Source of the DNA: Lineolata rhizophorae
Taxonomy: Eukaryota; Ascomycota; Dothideomycetes; Lineolatales; Lineolataceae
NCBI GenBank assembly: GCA_010093515.1
Contig: MU001684.1
Location: 747,887-811,886, forward strand
Length of the DNA: 64,000 nt
Direction: 5' to 3'
A program made the position numbers and the translations under genes. The notes under the pieces were generated by a model. It ran no database searches, had not been told where the DNA came from, and was given only the letters and a program-made list of their open reading frames with translations. This document shows, piece by piece, positions 32,839 through 44,870 of this stretch (positions within the stretch are counted from its first letter, which is position 1; every line of letters begins with the position of its first letter).

Positions 32839-34009
32839 ATGCAAAACCCGTCTTGGTTTCTTTACGGCCCAGGCGTCGCCAAGATCGAGGATCGCGCCAT
32901 CCCCACCATTGGTGACAGTCACGATGTCATCCTGCGAATCGCGTATGTAGGCGTCTGTGGTAGTGATGTATGCTTCGCTTCGCCTCGCTTCCCTTGCCTC
33001 AGTCCAGCCGTACTCATTCTATCTTCAAAACTAGTTTTTACGTGGTGTCGCCTAACCAACCCATCTGGAACAGGTGCACTTCTGGAAACACGGAGGGATT
33101 CGTAAAGTGGTTAGCCCCGAACGTCCCTTGGTCATGGGCCACGAAGCTTCTGGTACAGTGCACTCAGTTGGCCCCGACGTCACCTCTGTCAAGGTCGGTG
33201 ACCGTGTTGCCGTCGAGCCGGGCTTCCCATGTCGACGCTGCAAGGCCTGCAAGGACGGCGTCTACAATCTCTGCCGGCAGATGCGGTTCGCGGCCGACCC
33301 GCCGGATACACATGGCGCATTGACCAAATTCTACGCGGCACCGGAAGACTTCCTCTACAAGATTCCGGACGGGGTAAGTCTAGAGGGGGCGGTCCTGGTC
33401 GAGCCCTTGGCTGTGGCGGTGCATGCGACCCGCCTGGGCAGCGTTCGGCCAGGGCAAGACGTGATCGTCATGGGTTCGGAGACCATCGGCCTTATGTGCG
33501 GAGCTGTCGCGAAAGCATTCAGTGCTAACCGCATTATCCTCGTTGATATCGTGGAAAAGAAGCTCGAGTTCGCGCGGGAACACCTCAAGTGCGAAACGTT
33601 CTTCTACGACATCAAATCCACTTCCGAGGACAACGCAACTGGTCTCCTCAACGCATTCGATATTGCTGATGGCGTAGACGCGGTGATCGAGGCATCCGGG
33701 GCCGAAACCTCCATCCAGAGCGGTATCCACTTGCTGAAACTCGGCGGCAACTTTGTGCAGGCCGGTCTCGGGAAACCTAAGATTGAAGTACCGATTATAG
33801 ACTTGTCTACGAAAGAATTGCACTTCCACGGCTGCTTTCGGTACAGTTCGGGGGACTACGAACTTGCCCTCAAGCTCCTCTCCAAAAGGGACATCAGTCT
33901 TCGACCGCTGATCAGCAGCGTTACACCGTTTGAACAGGCAACCACTGCATGGGATAAGACTGGGAAAGGAGAGGGCATCAAGAATCTGATCCAAGGGGTC
34001 AAGGATTGA
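32839..34009 (+). CDS. Zinc-dependent polyol dehydrogenase (sorbitol/xylitol dehydrogenase-like), 354 aa
   Basis: Medium-chain zinc dehydrogenase oxidising a sugar alcohol with NAD, as in pentose or hexitol catabolism. Exons 32839-32967 and 33074-34009 join in frame (intron 106 nt). Catalytic zinc ligands are C40 (VGVCGSD), H66-E67 (GHEASG) and probably E153. Structural zinc ligands C96, C99, C102 and C110 are all present. D201 at the end of the second strand of the nucleotide fold (IILVD) suggests NAD rather than NADP. Unusually, the Rossmann motif that is normally G-x-G-x-x-G reads GSETIG (177-182). Length and ending are normal for the family. Xylitol, sorbitol and arabinitol dehydrogenases cannot be told apart here. 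Confidence 0.85.
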
Positions 34010-34414
34010 TTTACCAAGCTTTATTCTTTCAGCGGCTAATCTAGGTGTTTTCAATTCCTGAAATATATCAACGCAGGACTGACTGTTATTGATGGTTTTG
34101 CTCCTAAAGATCACAAACTGGGTGCGTATACGACGACTCTAGTCCGCGACTATAAATGTACATATTATGCTCCTAAGGGTTTTTTTTGCACTCACTCTAC
34201 TATAAATATCGATTCCACACATTCTAGTATTACATAGAATCATTGATTATGAGCAAGACTACTAGAAGCTGGTTATATGGGTCGTAGTACGTTATTTCTG
34301 GGGTTAGCGTAGGACGCAGGCCTAACTACAGAGTGGTTGAGCAGGCGGGACGGAGCGAGCCGTGTTAAACCTCGACATTAGACGAAAGCATTGCTGGACA
34401 ATTTGCTGACCAAG
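34010..34414. other. Spacer between the dehydrogenase and the C6 pseudogene
   Basis: AT-rich 3' flank of the dehydrogenase; nothing else is seen. Confidence 0.4.
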
Positions 34415-36063
34415 ATGCCTCGCTCACCCCGTCAGTCCGATGTGAATCTTACACTGTGCAATGTCCCAATGCCGTACTCTTATAACTGCGCTAATGGTAG
34501 GTACTTAACAACTGTATGCTGTGCCGGCAAAGGAAGACTCGATGTGACCGGAAGAGACTTTCATGCTCCTTCTGCGGCAAGAACTCGTTTGAATGTCAAT
34601 TCGTGACATCCCGAAAGGCGCCTGGTGTGCGAGCTGGCTGTGTATCCGAGCTCGAAAGGCGAATCAGTAAGCACGTACTTGAAACCTACAGAGCTATTCT
34701 CCCTCCGACTGATCCCAGTCTAGCAGTTAGACTTGAGAACGAGTTCCAGGAATTTAAAGAACAGAGCAGATTATTGACAGGCTCTACTGCACGTAATGAC
34801 CCAGCAATTTCAGCTCCGCTCGTGGAACCAAAGGTTGTTGCCACCGAGACTCTGGGTAGGTGCGACTCGACGGCGTTCAGTTCAATTTCAGGCAAGCAAC
34901 TGCGCGAATATAGGAATCTCTCTCCCAGCCATTTGGCCAGGTTCTGCGAAGTCTGGTTCGAGAAGTATCATCTGTGGTTTCCAGTCCTTCACCAACCTAC
35001 AACACTCGATTCCTGCCGAAGGCTGATCGAGCAGCCGCATTTGCCCTGACACCTCATCCCCAAAGCGATTGTCATTGTCGTACTGCCACTCTGGAGCCCC
35101 GAGAATAATGTCACTGCAGAGCAGCAGATAGAGTGGAAGACTGCTTGGAGGTAGGAAATCACATTAGCAGCTATCAATGAACTATCTCTACACAACCTAC
35201 AAGCTCTTTTAATGCTAACAGTGTCTGAACTTGGGGGATAGCCGGCTTTCCGAATATTGGAATCTAATCGCTCTCTGCAGAAGGTGTGTGCACAGCCTAC
35301 CCTTGTCCATCACTCATTAGCCATGCATGATAGTCAACATGCTTACACTCCACCCTCTAGAATAAGCACCCAACTCGGCCTCCGCGACATCGTCGCCCAC
35401 TACTACGTCAACTTCGGCATCTCCTCCGCAATACCCTCCGCGAATGCTCACCACCTCCACCACGGCCGTCGAGCGCGAAGAAAAAGTTCGCGCCTTCTTG
35501 GCCGCCGAGGCATCCGACTCGGCCGCAACCCTCGGCGCGGCGTGGCACCTCGGCGTCTCGCGGCCCGAGCTGACAGCGCTGGGCCTCTACGAGGAGGAGA
35601 TCTGGCAGTTCCCCAAGTCCGCCATGGAGGTTTACCAGTTCGGAAACTTGGATGCGCCTTCGTCATTTTCGCTGTACGTCCGGCTCATCACTAGCGAGCT
35701 GTAGCACGTGCATGATTTCCTCTAGCGGTCGTACGACACCTCGTCGGCAGCGGCGGTCCATCAGAGGTAATAGGATTGCATGGCGGTGGATTGGCGTCTC
35801 GTCCGGCGGCAGGCTGATTTCGAAAGAGCGACGACGCCGGGCACATCACTCTCCTCAGCGTTCGGCTCTCCGAGCAGCGACCCGTCACAGCCAGACACCA
35901 ACTCGCTCCTAGTCCATTGCACCCTCGACGGCGCTATAATCTTGCGGTACCAACGCCTTGTCCCACCCGTAGACCCTACGAGCACACCTTCCCCGTCTCC
36001 TTAGCCCTGGAAGTGCGTCTCCGAGCGCTGCCTGGCATTCAGCGCCCACATGGCCGACCTCCA

Positions 36064-36095
<32 letters not shown>

Positions 36096-36345
36096 CCAGC
36101 GACTCCGCCCTCGAGACAATGAGCCCGCACGCCATCTTCAGCGTCTTCGTCGCGGCCCGTTTCCTGTTGATATACTCGCGAGCGCTGCGCCTTGCCGTGC
36201 CGAGTGGAGCGGGGCCTCTCCGACTCGTCGACGGCTTTGCGGGAGCCGCTACCCTGCGAGTTTCACGACCTGCGGTATTTCTCGCTTGACAATCACAATG
36301 CACTGCGGAAGTAGGCCGAGAAGGATGGGCCCGTTGCGTTGTTTT
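34415..36345 (+). pseudogene. Broken Zn(II)2Cys6 transcription factor gene
   Basis: A regulator gene of the fungal-specific type that no longer encodes a whole protein. A complete Zn2Cys6 cluster is readable at about 34510-34600 (C-x2-C-x6-C-x6-C-x2-C-x6-C, with RQRKTRCDRKRLSC). Middle-homology-region segments follow in order: CEVWFEKYHLWFPVLH, SLHNLQALLMLTVSELG, RISTQLGLRDIV, EREEKVRAFL, LGAAWHLGVSRPE. A tail with 11 Gln, FVAARFLLIYSRAL and LRYFSLDNHNAL follows. These are interrupted by in-frame stops: TGA at 35047, TAG near 35154, TAG at 35702, TAG near 35724, paired TAA/TAG near 35767 and TAG near 36000. The frame changes at least twice (for example at a G5 run near 35229). Several stops replace expected Trp or Gln codons, as C-to-T or G-to-A changes would do. 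One intron is likely at about 35285-35360. Its family resembles the intact factor at 54710. Confidence 0.78.
36062..36094. repeat. CAG repeat (poly-Gln)
   Basis: An almost pure CAG tract of 11 codons in the pseudogene's former frame. Confidence 0.9.
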
Positions 36346-37043
36346 GATGCGTAGTTTCCTTTGTTCTCTTTCGGCAGGACAAAGCGCGCTAGGCTGGGGT
36401 ACCTGACAGTCGTTTCTAGAGCTGCCACGGGACTTTTGTCAACATATATTTACCATTTTGGTACCTCGTCATACCGAAGAACCTCAATAACTCACTGTTA
36501 TTATTGGGGGACTGGCGCAAAGACTAATCGCGACCAATTTCACGGGGTTAACTCCAAGACATGCGAAATACTCACTAGATTTGTATTGCCACTTAACGAG
36601 GCAAGACTGAGCAAGAACTGTTTCTTTTTCTTTTTTTTTTTTTTTGATTGCGGAGTAGGGTCCTCCTGTTTTACCGCCTCCAGATACGACTAGTGTTGCC
36701 TGGGGCCTATATTCTAACACTACGGTCGTATCTGGTCATACGTTTTGCCTACTCCACAAGCAAATACAATGATGCTCCAAGGAAAAGAAAAGAAAAACAG
36801 CAAAGAAAAGCTTTGATTTCGTGGCCACGGAGTTCTCTAATCAGACCTATGCAACCCCATGCTCTATTCCATTGCCATAGCCGTAGTGCTCGACCTTCCA
36901 ATAGACAGCCTCCAACTTGATACTATCTTACCAATTACCCTCGCAGAATTTGTCCAAGGACCAGACCAAGTGAATGCAGTTGTTGCTTCCCTTGGTTGCT
37001 CTCCCTGGGACGATAAAACCGGTATATTTCAATAGGATCCCGT
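36346..37043. other. Spacer between the C6 pseudogene and EF-2
   Basis: AT-rich, with an oligo-T run near 36625-36645. The right part is the 3'UTR of EF-2 (minus strand). No gene is seen. Confidence 0.5.
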
Positions 37044-39992
37044 TTACAACTTGTCGTAGTACTGTATCGTTATCGTTAGCATATCGCCGTACCCTCAAGC
37101 GTGGGTTTTTGATGTAACTCACGTTGTCGACGCCCGGAACCTCTGGCTTGAGGCCCTTCCTCTTGCGCATCTCCTCCACGATCTGACCCGGCTTGGTAGA
37201 CTTGTCGAGTGGCGAACCACCCGGAAGAATCTGCCAGTGATCGAACACGGACTGCGGGAACGCTTGGCCCGCGGTGTTTGAGCGCAGATCGGCGGTAAAA
37301 CCGAACGACTCGTTGACGGGCAAGTAAGCCTTGACGTTAAAAAGTGGCGTTCCTGGACGCTGCGCCTCCTCGAACACGTGGCCTCTCCGCCTGGTGAGGA
37401 CGCCGTAGATGCCGCCCATCGCTTGTTCGGGCACCTGGATTTCGACGAGGTAGACGGGCTCCTGGAGGCCAGGCTCTGCAAGGAGGGTCGCGGCGTAGAG
37501 CACACGACGAGAGGTCGGTATAATCTGCCCACCCCCGCGATGGATGGCATCGGCGTGGAGCGTCACATCCATAATGTTGAAGCGAACTGCGCGCATCGGC
37601 TCCTCCGCGACGGGACCTTCCTTCGTCGCCCACTGGAAACCGGAGACGACTGAATCCTTAATTTCGTTGAGGTACTGGACAGCCTTCGTCTGGTCGACGA
37701 GAAGATTGGCGCCAGTCGTGTCGGGGCCGAAGCACCAAATCTTACGAGCGTCCGTAACGTCCCAGCCGTGCTCGTCGGCTAGGAGACGAGCGCGGGCCTT
37801 GATGTCGTCACGAGGTCCAATCTTGCCAGCCTCAATGTCCTTGGCGACCTCCTCAGCAAGAGGCTGAGCCACCACGTACAGACGGTTGTGCTTGTTCGGC
37901 GACTTGGAAAGAGCAGTGATGCGGGACTCCGCGCCAACGGTCTCACGGTACTGGACGACAGGGTCCGAAACGCGGAGAGGGACCCCAGCGTGATCCTCCT
38001 CAAGATCCTTCAGGCAGATCTCCAGATGCAGCTCACCAGCACCCGCAACAATATGCTCGCCAGATTCGGAAATGGTGGTCAGGACGCAAGGATCGGACTT
38101 TGATAGTCGCTTTAGACCTTCGACCAGCTTTGGCAAGTCATTGGCGTTCTTCACTTCGACGGAGCGCCGCACGACAGGCGAAACGGAGAACTTCATGACT
38201 TTCAGGTTGTGGGCAGTCTCGCTTGTTGTCAAGGTACCAGACTTCAGTAGAAACTGGTCAATACCAACGAGGCCCAGGATGTTGCCAGCCGGCACATCCT
38301 CAATGGGCTCGATGAAACGGCCCATCATGAGAATGGTCCTCTGAATGGCCTTGACGAACAAGTCCTCCTTCTTACCCGGAGTGTAGTTCGGTCCCTGGAT
38401 GCGAACCTTCAAACCAGAGCGGACGGTACCGGAGAAGACACGGCCGAAAGCATAGAAGCGGCCCTTATCCGACGTCGGCACCATCTTCGAGACGTAAAGC
38501 ATGAGAGGGCCCTTGGGGTCGCAGTCACGAATGCCAATGGCGGCCTCGTCATCAGGCGGACCTTCATACAGAGTCTCCATACGGTATTTCTGGGCAGTGG
38601 TAGGAGCAGGCAAGTGAAGAATCATCATCTCCAAAAGAGCATCAGCGGCCGGAAGGAACTTGCGCATGACGACCTTCAGCAGCTGTTTGCCCTCAAGGTC
38701 TTTCTCGTCGGAGGTGAGCTTGATTGCAAGCTTTTCTAAAAGCGTGGGGATCTCGTCCTTCTTAAAGTTCATCACAGCGCCGAAGATGCGGAAGATCGGG
38801 TCAAGGATGAACTGGTTGAAGGCGCGCTCAACGGTACCGTCAGAGCTCTTCGTCCACTTCTTAGTCTTCGGGTTGAAGTAATTATCGCCCTGAAATCAAG
38901 AAGTTAGTCCCAAACCTGACAAATGGCGGCCGATTTCACTTACCCAAAGGCGCTCCATCATCTTGTTCTTGTCGACGCCGAACTTCTTGGCGTACCTATT
39001 GGCGAACTGACGGACGGTGAAAGCCCAGCCATGAAGACCAGAACCAAAAGCAACGGTGCCCTTGTCGGGATAAACCTGCACATCACCAAGAGCCTTGTCG
39101 AAGTAGGTGGCGATGACGACGTTGACGGACTCGATGACACGGGAGAAGTTCTGGTATAGGTCCTCCTTCGAGACCTGGAGTTCCAGAAGAGCACGGTCGA
39201 CCTTGTTGATAATGACGACGGGCTTGATACGCTCGCCAAGCGCCTGACGGAGCACGGTCTCGGTCTGTACGCATACGCCCTCAACGGTGTCGACGACGAC
39301 AAGGGCGCCGTCAGTGACGCGCAAGGCAGCGGTGACTTCAGAAGAGAAATCGACGTGGCCGGGAGAGTCGATCAAATTGACCAAGAAATCGTTTTTCGTG
39401 ACCGGGATGGGAACGTCCTTGAGATCTTCTTCGTCATGAAGCTTAGCGTACAAGGAGATAGCAGTGGACTTGATTGTCACACCACGCTCTTGCTCGTCGG
39501 GTCGTGTATCCGTAAACCTAGCGTCACCGGCCTTGGCGGCGGAAATGATTCCAGCGCGCTGGACAAGCGAGTCGGTGAGGGTCGACTTGCCATGGTCGAC
39601 TGCAAATAGGGAGCATCAGCGACGACGATTCTTGACTGGGGTATGGAGGGGGCGGGGGTTTACCGTGCGCAATAACCGACATGTTGCGGATATTGTTAGG
39701 CCGATCCATGAGTTCACGGATCTACCAGGTGACATGTAAGTATGCATGATGTGCTATCTTATACTCCCAGGAGCGAGTGTGTACGTGCGGACAACGGCGT
39801 TTGTGCTTGAGCATACCTCTTCGACGGTAAAGCTGGATATATATATGTCAGCATCTTGATTCGATCCGCAGCACTCCGTGACACGAAGGGGCACGCAAAC
39901 AATGTACCGGCAGCAGGAACTTGACTCGCATAAAAGAGCACATTGCCACGGGACGCAACAGCTGGTGGAAAAAGGTGCACTTACTTCACCAT
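37044..39992 (-). CDS. EF2: Translation elongation factor 2, 840 aa, 6 exons
   Basis: Ribosomal translocase GTPase. Exons 39992-39985 (8 nt), 39832-39817 (16 nt), 39721-39664, 39599-38944, 38889-37123 and 37061-37044 (18 nt) join in frame. They read [16 protein letters not shown] onward, the standard EF-2 N-terminus. The P-loop AHVDHGKST is at 26-34, split by an intron inside the H-V junction. The effector region [13 protein letters not shown] and the G3 motif DSPGH are present. NKVD is G4. His696 in [13 protein letters not shown] is the expected diphthamide site. The C-terminus is VPGVDNYYDKL, the last five residues supplied by the final exon. Length equals other fungal EF-2 (842-844). The start is fixed by the microexons. 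High expression is expected. Confidence 0.96.
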
Positions 39993-40673
39993 TTTGGCGG
40001 TGTTGTCGCGGTCTGCTTATCTCGAAGTCTGCTGGGTGGGTTGGACGGAATGCCCCGCTTCCGCGACGGCGATCGCGCAGGGAAAAAGCGACTGTGGGAG
40101 AGATGTTACTCAGCCCGTGAGAACCGGCAGGAGGAGGATGAAAAGCGCCTGGCTGGACGGCGTGCGATGCCTTCGGCCTCTGGCTGCGTGCTCGGTGCGG
40201 GGGGGGAAAGGAGAGAGGGAAGGCAGGCGGGGCGGCCAAGGGTTTTTCTACGCCGGGGCCTGAGTGCGCTTCGCCCGTGGCGGGGCAGCTCGCTAAAGGC
40301 GGTCTGGCACCGCGCACGCCCTTCACGCCACCCCCGCCGCCGCATCCGCCGCCCGGCACCACGATTGCCCGCTCCCGGGCTCGTTCGAATCGGGAATGAC
40401 TCAGGTCGAGCGTTCCCAAACCGCGCCCGGGACCTGACTCATGGTTATCGAGCGATCTAACACTCTGGGTGCATTCTGCCTGCTCGTAGGGCTGTCGACC
40501 CATGCCTGAGTCGACTATGTTCTTAGCGCCACAGATGACTCCTTTTCCGAGTCAAAGCCTTCATCGAGTCACTCGGATCCACAACTCATCAGAGTTTGTC
40601 TGGCACAGCACATAGCATAGAGCCTAGGGTCGGCATGCCGCTAACCAATTTGATTGATCCCATACCAAGTCTC
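39993..40673. promoter_or_regulatory. Promoter region of EF-2 and 3' flank of PMS1
   Basis: Between the EF-2 start and the PMS1 stop, both on the minus strand. It is GC-rich and without coding features. It must contain the EF-2 promoter and the PMS1 terminator, but no exact site can be named. Confidence 0.5.
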
Positions 40674-43600
40674 CTAAGCTCTTTGTGACCTCATGTAACC
40701 GATCCAGTCCGTATGCCGAACGTGTTCCTCGTCAACGCCTGCCACTCCATCGCCCTCACGCCATCTCGTCCAGCCGCCCAACCGGTATAGATGTCTCATT
40801 GTGGGCCGTCCGTGCGGGCAGTTCCATGGCTTGTCAATTTCGCCCATGTGCTTAACCACCCGCTCCATCTGCTTCGCCGTGAGGTTCTTCCCGATCATGA
40901 TCGAGCTCCGACAGGCCCGCATTGCAAACATCCTCCGTACTTTGCTGGGCCGCGGCACCTCCGCCCCGCTCCTTTCGGCAAGGAGGGCGATCAGCTCCTC
41001 GAGGTCCGGGAGGCCGAACACTACTTCGCGACTCATCGGCAAGCTCACGAGACGACAGCGTCGACCGACCGGGGATGCTCCGCTGGTGTCACACTCAATG
41101 ACGAAGCCATTCTTCGCCAAGGCGTCAGAGTGCGACAACACAATCTCTTCTTCGACCGCAGTGAGCTCTAGCGTTTGAGGGTGCACCATCCGCTGGTTCT
41201 GGACAACTGTTTCGGCCTGGAGACGCTCGAAGTTGTATTTCTCGTCGGAAGCATGCTGGTCGATGATGAAAAGCTCGTCTGACTGTAAGGGGGTGGTTTT
41301 TCCAGTGGGATGGCCAGCGTCGGGGCGGCGTGGACGAATTGCAAGGATAAAACCAAGATTGAATTGCCCGACAACTTTCATGGCGGCAAAATCCGACTTC
41401 AATACGGTCAAGGACAGCCTTTCTTCCGGCGAATCGTCGTGGTCAACTTCTGCCTGAAGAGCTCTGTCGTCTTGCGCTTCTCGCTCGTCGACTTCCAGGG
41501 TATCATGCCACGTTGAAAGGTTTCGTGAGATGTCATCAGCACATGTATCCAGGATAAGTACGAGATTCAGCGTTTCCTCCTTTCTTTTACGCGCTTTGAG
41601 AACTTTCGTCGCCCGCTTCTCATTGTCTGCAGGTGGCCTAGCCGCAAGCTCTTCGGCTTCGGCAACCATCTGCGCGACGTGCGCCTCCTCCCGTTTCTTC
41701 ATTTCCTCCTCATCGATCCGCTCATCGCTAGAACTCTCATTTTGAACAACCGAAGCTGGCGATGTTGAACCACTCGATTCATCATCTGAGGCGTCATCCT
41801 CATTCTCGGCGGCTTCGTGTCTCCCCTCAGGTATGGCCAGCTGCTCCATAGCTGATTCGTCACCTCGACCTGGGTCAGACACCGGCATGTCGGCGTCTTG
41901 CGTGTCACTTCCATCATCGGATGCATTGTGATGACCTTTAGTCGATCGAATGCCCTGAAGTCTAAACATATCTAGACTGCTCGAGAATTGAGCCGAACCT
42001 GGTCTGCGACCAGCCTTTGAGTAGGAGGAAGAATTTAGCCTCCGCCTTTTGCTCTCCTGACTTCCAATAATCATACTTCTTGTCGTGTCACCAATAGTGA
42101 TGGTCGCAGTTTCCGCCGGCCTCTGTCTAGGTCGCATTCGATCGAAGGCGTTCATAATAGAACTTTGAGTCTGCCTCTTTTGCTTTGCTGTCATGCGAGG
42201 AATACTTTCCTCATCGCTGATGGAGTCGGAGGACACCTCGGGTACGCTTATCCCGTCGCGAGTTTTCCAGCGAATCCCATCAGCCCGATTTTCTGGATCT
42301 TGAGTGTCATAGCCAGTCGTTGGTTTCGAGACCTTGTCATCAGATTCTGACTGCGATTGCTGATCACAACTTAGTCCTTCGTCTTCCAGTATCTCAAGGG
42401 TTGGTTGCTCTTCCAAATCCAGATCCCGGCGTTGAGTTCCAGAAGACGTCCGAGGTTCAGGTTGAGCGTTGGTATTCGAAGCGGATATTCGCGCTGAGTT
42501 GGATGGTTCTTCGCCGTCTGATACAAATAAACTTTCCTCCTGTGCGGCATTCTCTGCCTGATCTTGACCTGCCGCATCACCATCGTCCGGGTCATATTTC
42601 CCTCTCGAGTCCTCTGAGAAGCGCTGCGGCGTAGAACTTAGACGGACCAACGTGCTTACCGGTTGAAAAGACGGCAGTTTCCGGTTCGTTAACTGTGATT
42701 GCGGGATTGTTTGATTGTGCGATTCGAACAAGTCTATCAACCCAGACTTCAAGGACTCTAGGAGCGCAGCCTGATCGTGCAGCATAATGGTTCGCTTGTC
42801 CGGCGAGACGTTAACATCATATGAGTTTGTGTCTATCTTGAAATCCGCAAAGACAAATGGTGACTGCGTAATGTTGTACGACTTATAGACCTCGTTGAAC
42901 GCTTTTGCAACCTGCGGTAGTGCACAGGGACGCGAGTTGACGAAGAACATCTGTCGATCTGCAGCCTGCCGGCCTTCGCCGACTACAGGGCGGGAAACGT
43001 GACCGACAATACGGACCTGTCGGGAGGCATTATCTCCATCACTTTTTGGCAGCGAAGAAAGATGCAGAGGCAGACCAGAAGGCTGCATCTCTAGTTTCAA
43101 ATCTAGAGCCAACAAACCCAATGCGGCCTTTGCACCGTAGACATTGATAATGTTTTCCTTCGTGGTGGGATTGGCCCTCGTGGAGAAAACAACAGTCTTC
43201 TTCCTGTACAGATTGTCAGTGCCAAGGCTATCAATCAGAGTGGAATAGGCGTACCCTTTCGGCATCTGATTGCTCGCTGACAGCTTCACCCCAGAAGAGA
43301 TACACGCGTAAGCCTGTAAGATGCCAATGACTTTCCCATACTCTCTCTTTATGTTCTTTTCCAGCTCGCGCCGCCTTACCGGCAAGTTCTTGAATATTCT
43401 CTCCACTACCACAGTAGTTCCCTTCGGGCTCGCGGTCATCGACGTGCTCTTTAATTTTCCGGAAGACTCGAATTCGAGCTTCGCGCCCCTAGGACCGTCT
43501 ACCACCCTCGCCGTGGTGATGTAGAAGTCGGACAGCGCACAGAGGGAGGAAAGCGCCTCGCCCCGGAATCCGAACGTCGAGAGAGTAGAGAGGTCATCAT

Positions 43601-44034
43601 ACGTTTTCAATTTTGACGTATAGTGCTTTAGAGCTAGCGAGAAGTCTTAGCACGAACTACAGTAGTAGATTTAGGGGCAGGATATATCAATACCTATCGT
43701 CTCGTAGTCTTCTGGCGCAATACCTGCGCCGTTGTCCTGCACCTCGATGGCTTCAAGCCCGTGATTCTTGAACCGGACGTCTACCCCAGACGTTGCGTGA
43801 GCTAGGCATTTACGCAGAAACGGATATTAAGCAATACACGAACCGATAGCCGTTGCACCCGCATCTAGGCTGTTCTCGACGAGTTCTTTAACAACAGAGC
43901 AGAGGTCGACTATGACTTGACCCGACTGTATTTGATGCACCTATATAGATGATGCCAGCGTTAACCATTACCGACCACACGGCATAGGACGCAGCACTTA
44001 CCGACCGGCCCTCGATAGCTCTGATAGTCGCCAT
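40674..44034 (-). CDS. PMS1: DNA mismatch repair endonuclease Pms1 (MutL-alpha subunit), 1065 aa, 4 exons
   Basis: Partner of Mlh1 in MutL-alpha; it nicks DNA in mismatch repair. Exons 44034-44002, 43940-43844, 43801-43694 and 43633-40674 join in frame. The N-terminal GHKL ATPase shows [19 protein letters not shown] and [12 protein letters not shown]. The transducer follows ([16 protein letters not shown]). A long acidic linker runs from about residue 400 to 800. The C-terminal nuclease domain has [12 protein letters not shown] near residue 868 (the metal-binding DQHA(x)2E(x)4E motif), ACRSSIMIG near 985 and CPHGRP near 1018, so the nuclease should be active. Intron 2 is only 42 nt and starts GTTCGT; the others start with common donors. 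The protein is a little longer than yeast Pms1 because of the linker. Confidence 0.95.
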
Positions 44035-44870
44035 TTCATCCCATGATGTATCCCCTTCTAAGCTGGACCGCGTAATGTGTTCTGGGCAAGTCGACCCCCG
44101 TTGGTCAAGAGAAAAGTGGCGGCGCCGCAGCACGTTGCGTCCCGCGCGACTTGCACGCGTTCGCCCGCGCCAATTTCTTTCGAGGTATAGCCCGGCTTGG
44201 CGACACTAGCAAGTACTACTACGTACCTACCGTAAAATTACATATTATGCTTGGCACTTGACTGCGAGCTCGCCACTTACAGCTTCAAGCTCGCAAGATT
44301 CACGAATTCTTAGTACTCCTCGTATTCTACCATTACGAATATCCTTTCGATCATCCTTTTCTGATTTCAGCGTATCAATTAAGGACCGTCAACGCGGTTC
44401 AAAATATACATTAATACTATGTACCCAATAGTTTCGTATGCCCGAAACCGTTGGGTGGATGAGAAACTTATCCATGTTCTCGTGGCATCGCATATCCATC
44501 ATGATGCCAGTTCCAGTTGGAGCCAAACCCCTCCCTTTAAGAGCCTCTATATGTAGGCGATTGTAGGAACAATTGAAGAACAAAAAATACGCGCGGAGCT
44601 GATTCCTCGGTAGTCTTGACGGACGTTCGTACAAAGCAATGGACAAAAATAGGTCAAGTACCACCCTCAAATCAAGGAGGCAGGTAGCCAGAACTCCGGA
44701 CCATGCAGTAGTTCGAACAAAGGTAAAAAAAAAATAAAAATAAAAGAACAGCACAAAAACATGGCCGTCAAGAAAACATCTCTTCACAGAGAAGTAATGC
44801 CGATAGTTCTAGGGAAGAAGCAAAATTAACAATAGCGATGGCAATGGACGCCGGACAGGCACACAATAAA
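44035..44870. other. PMS1 promoter and 3' flank of KRE6
   Basis: Spacer of 836 bp between two minus-strand genes. The right half is AT-rich with an A/T run near 44725-44755, consistent with 3'UTR. No gene is seen. Confidence 0.5.

Noticed and set aside
40310-40420. tRNA-like CGTTCGAATCG
   Set aside because: It resembles a T-loop but there is no acceptor stem, D arm or anticodon arm around it on either strand.
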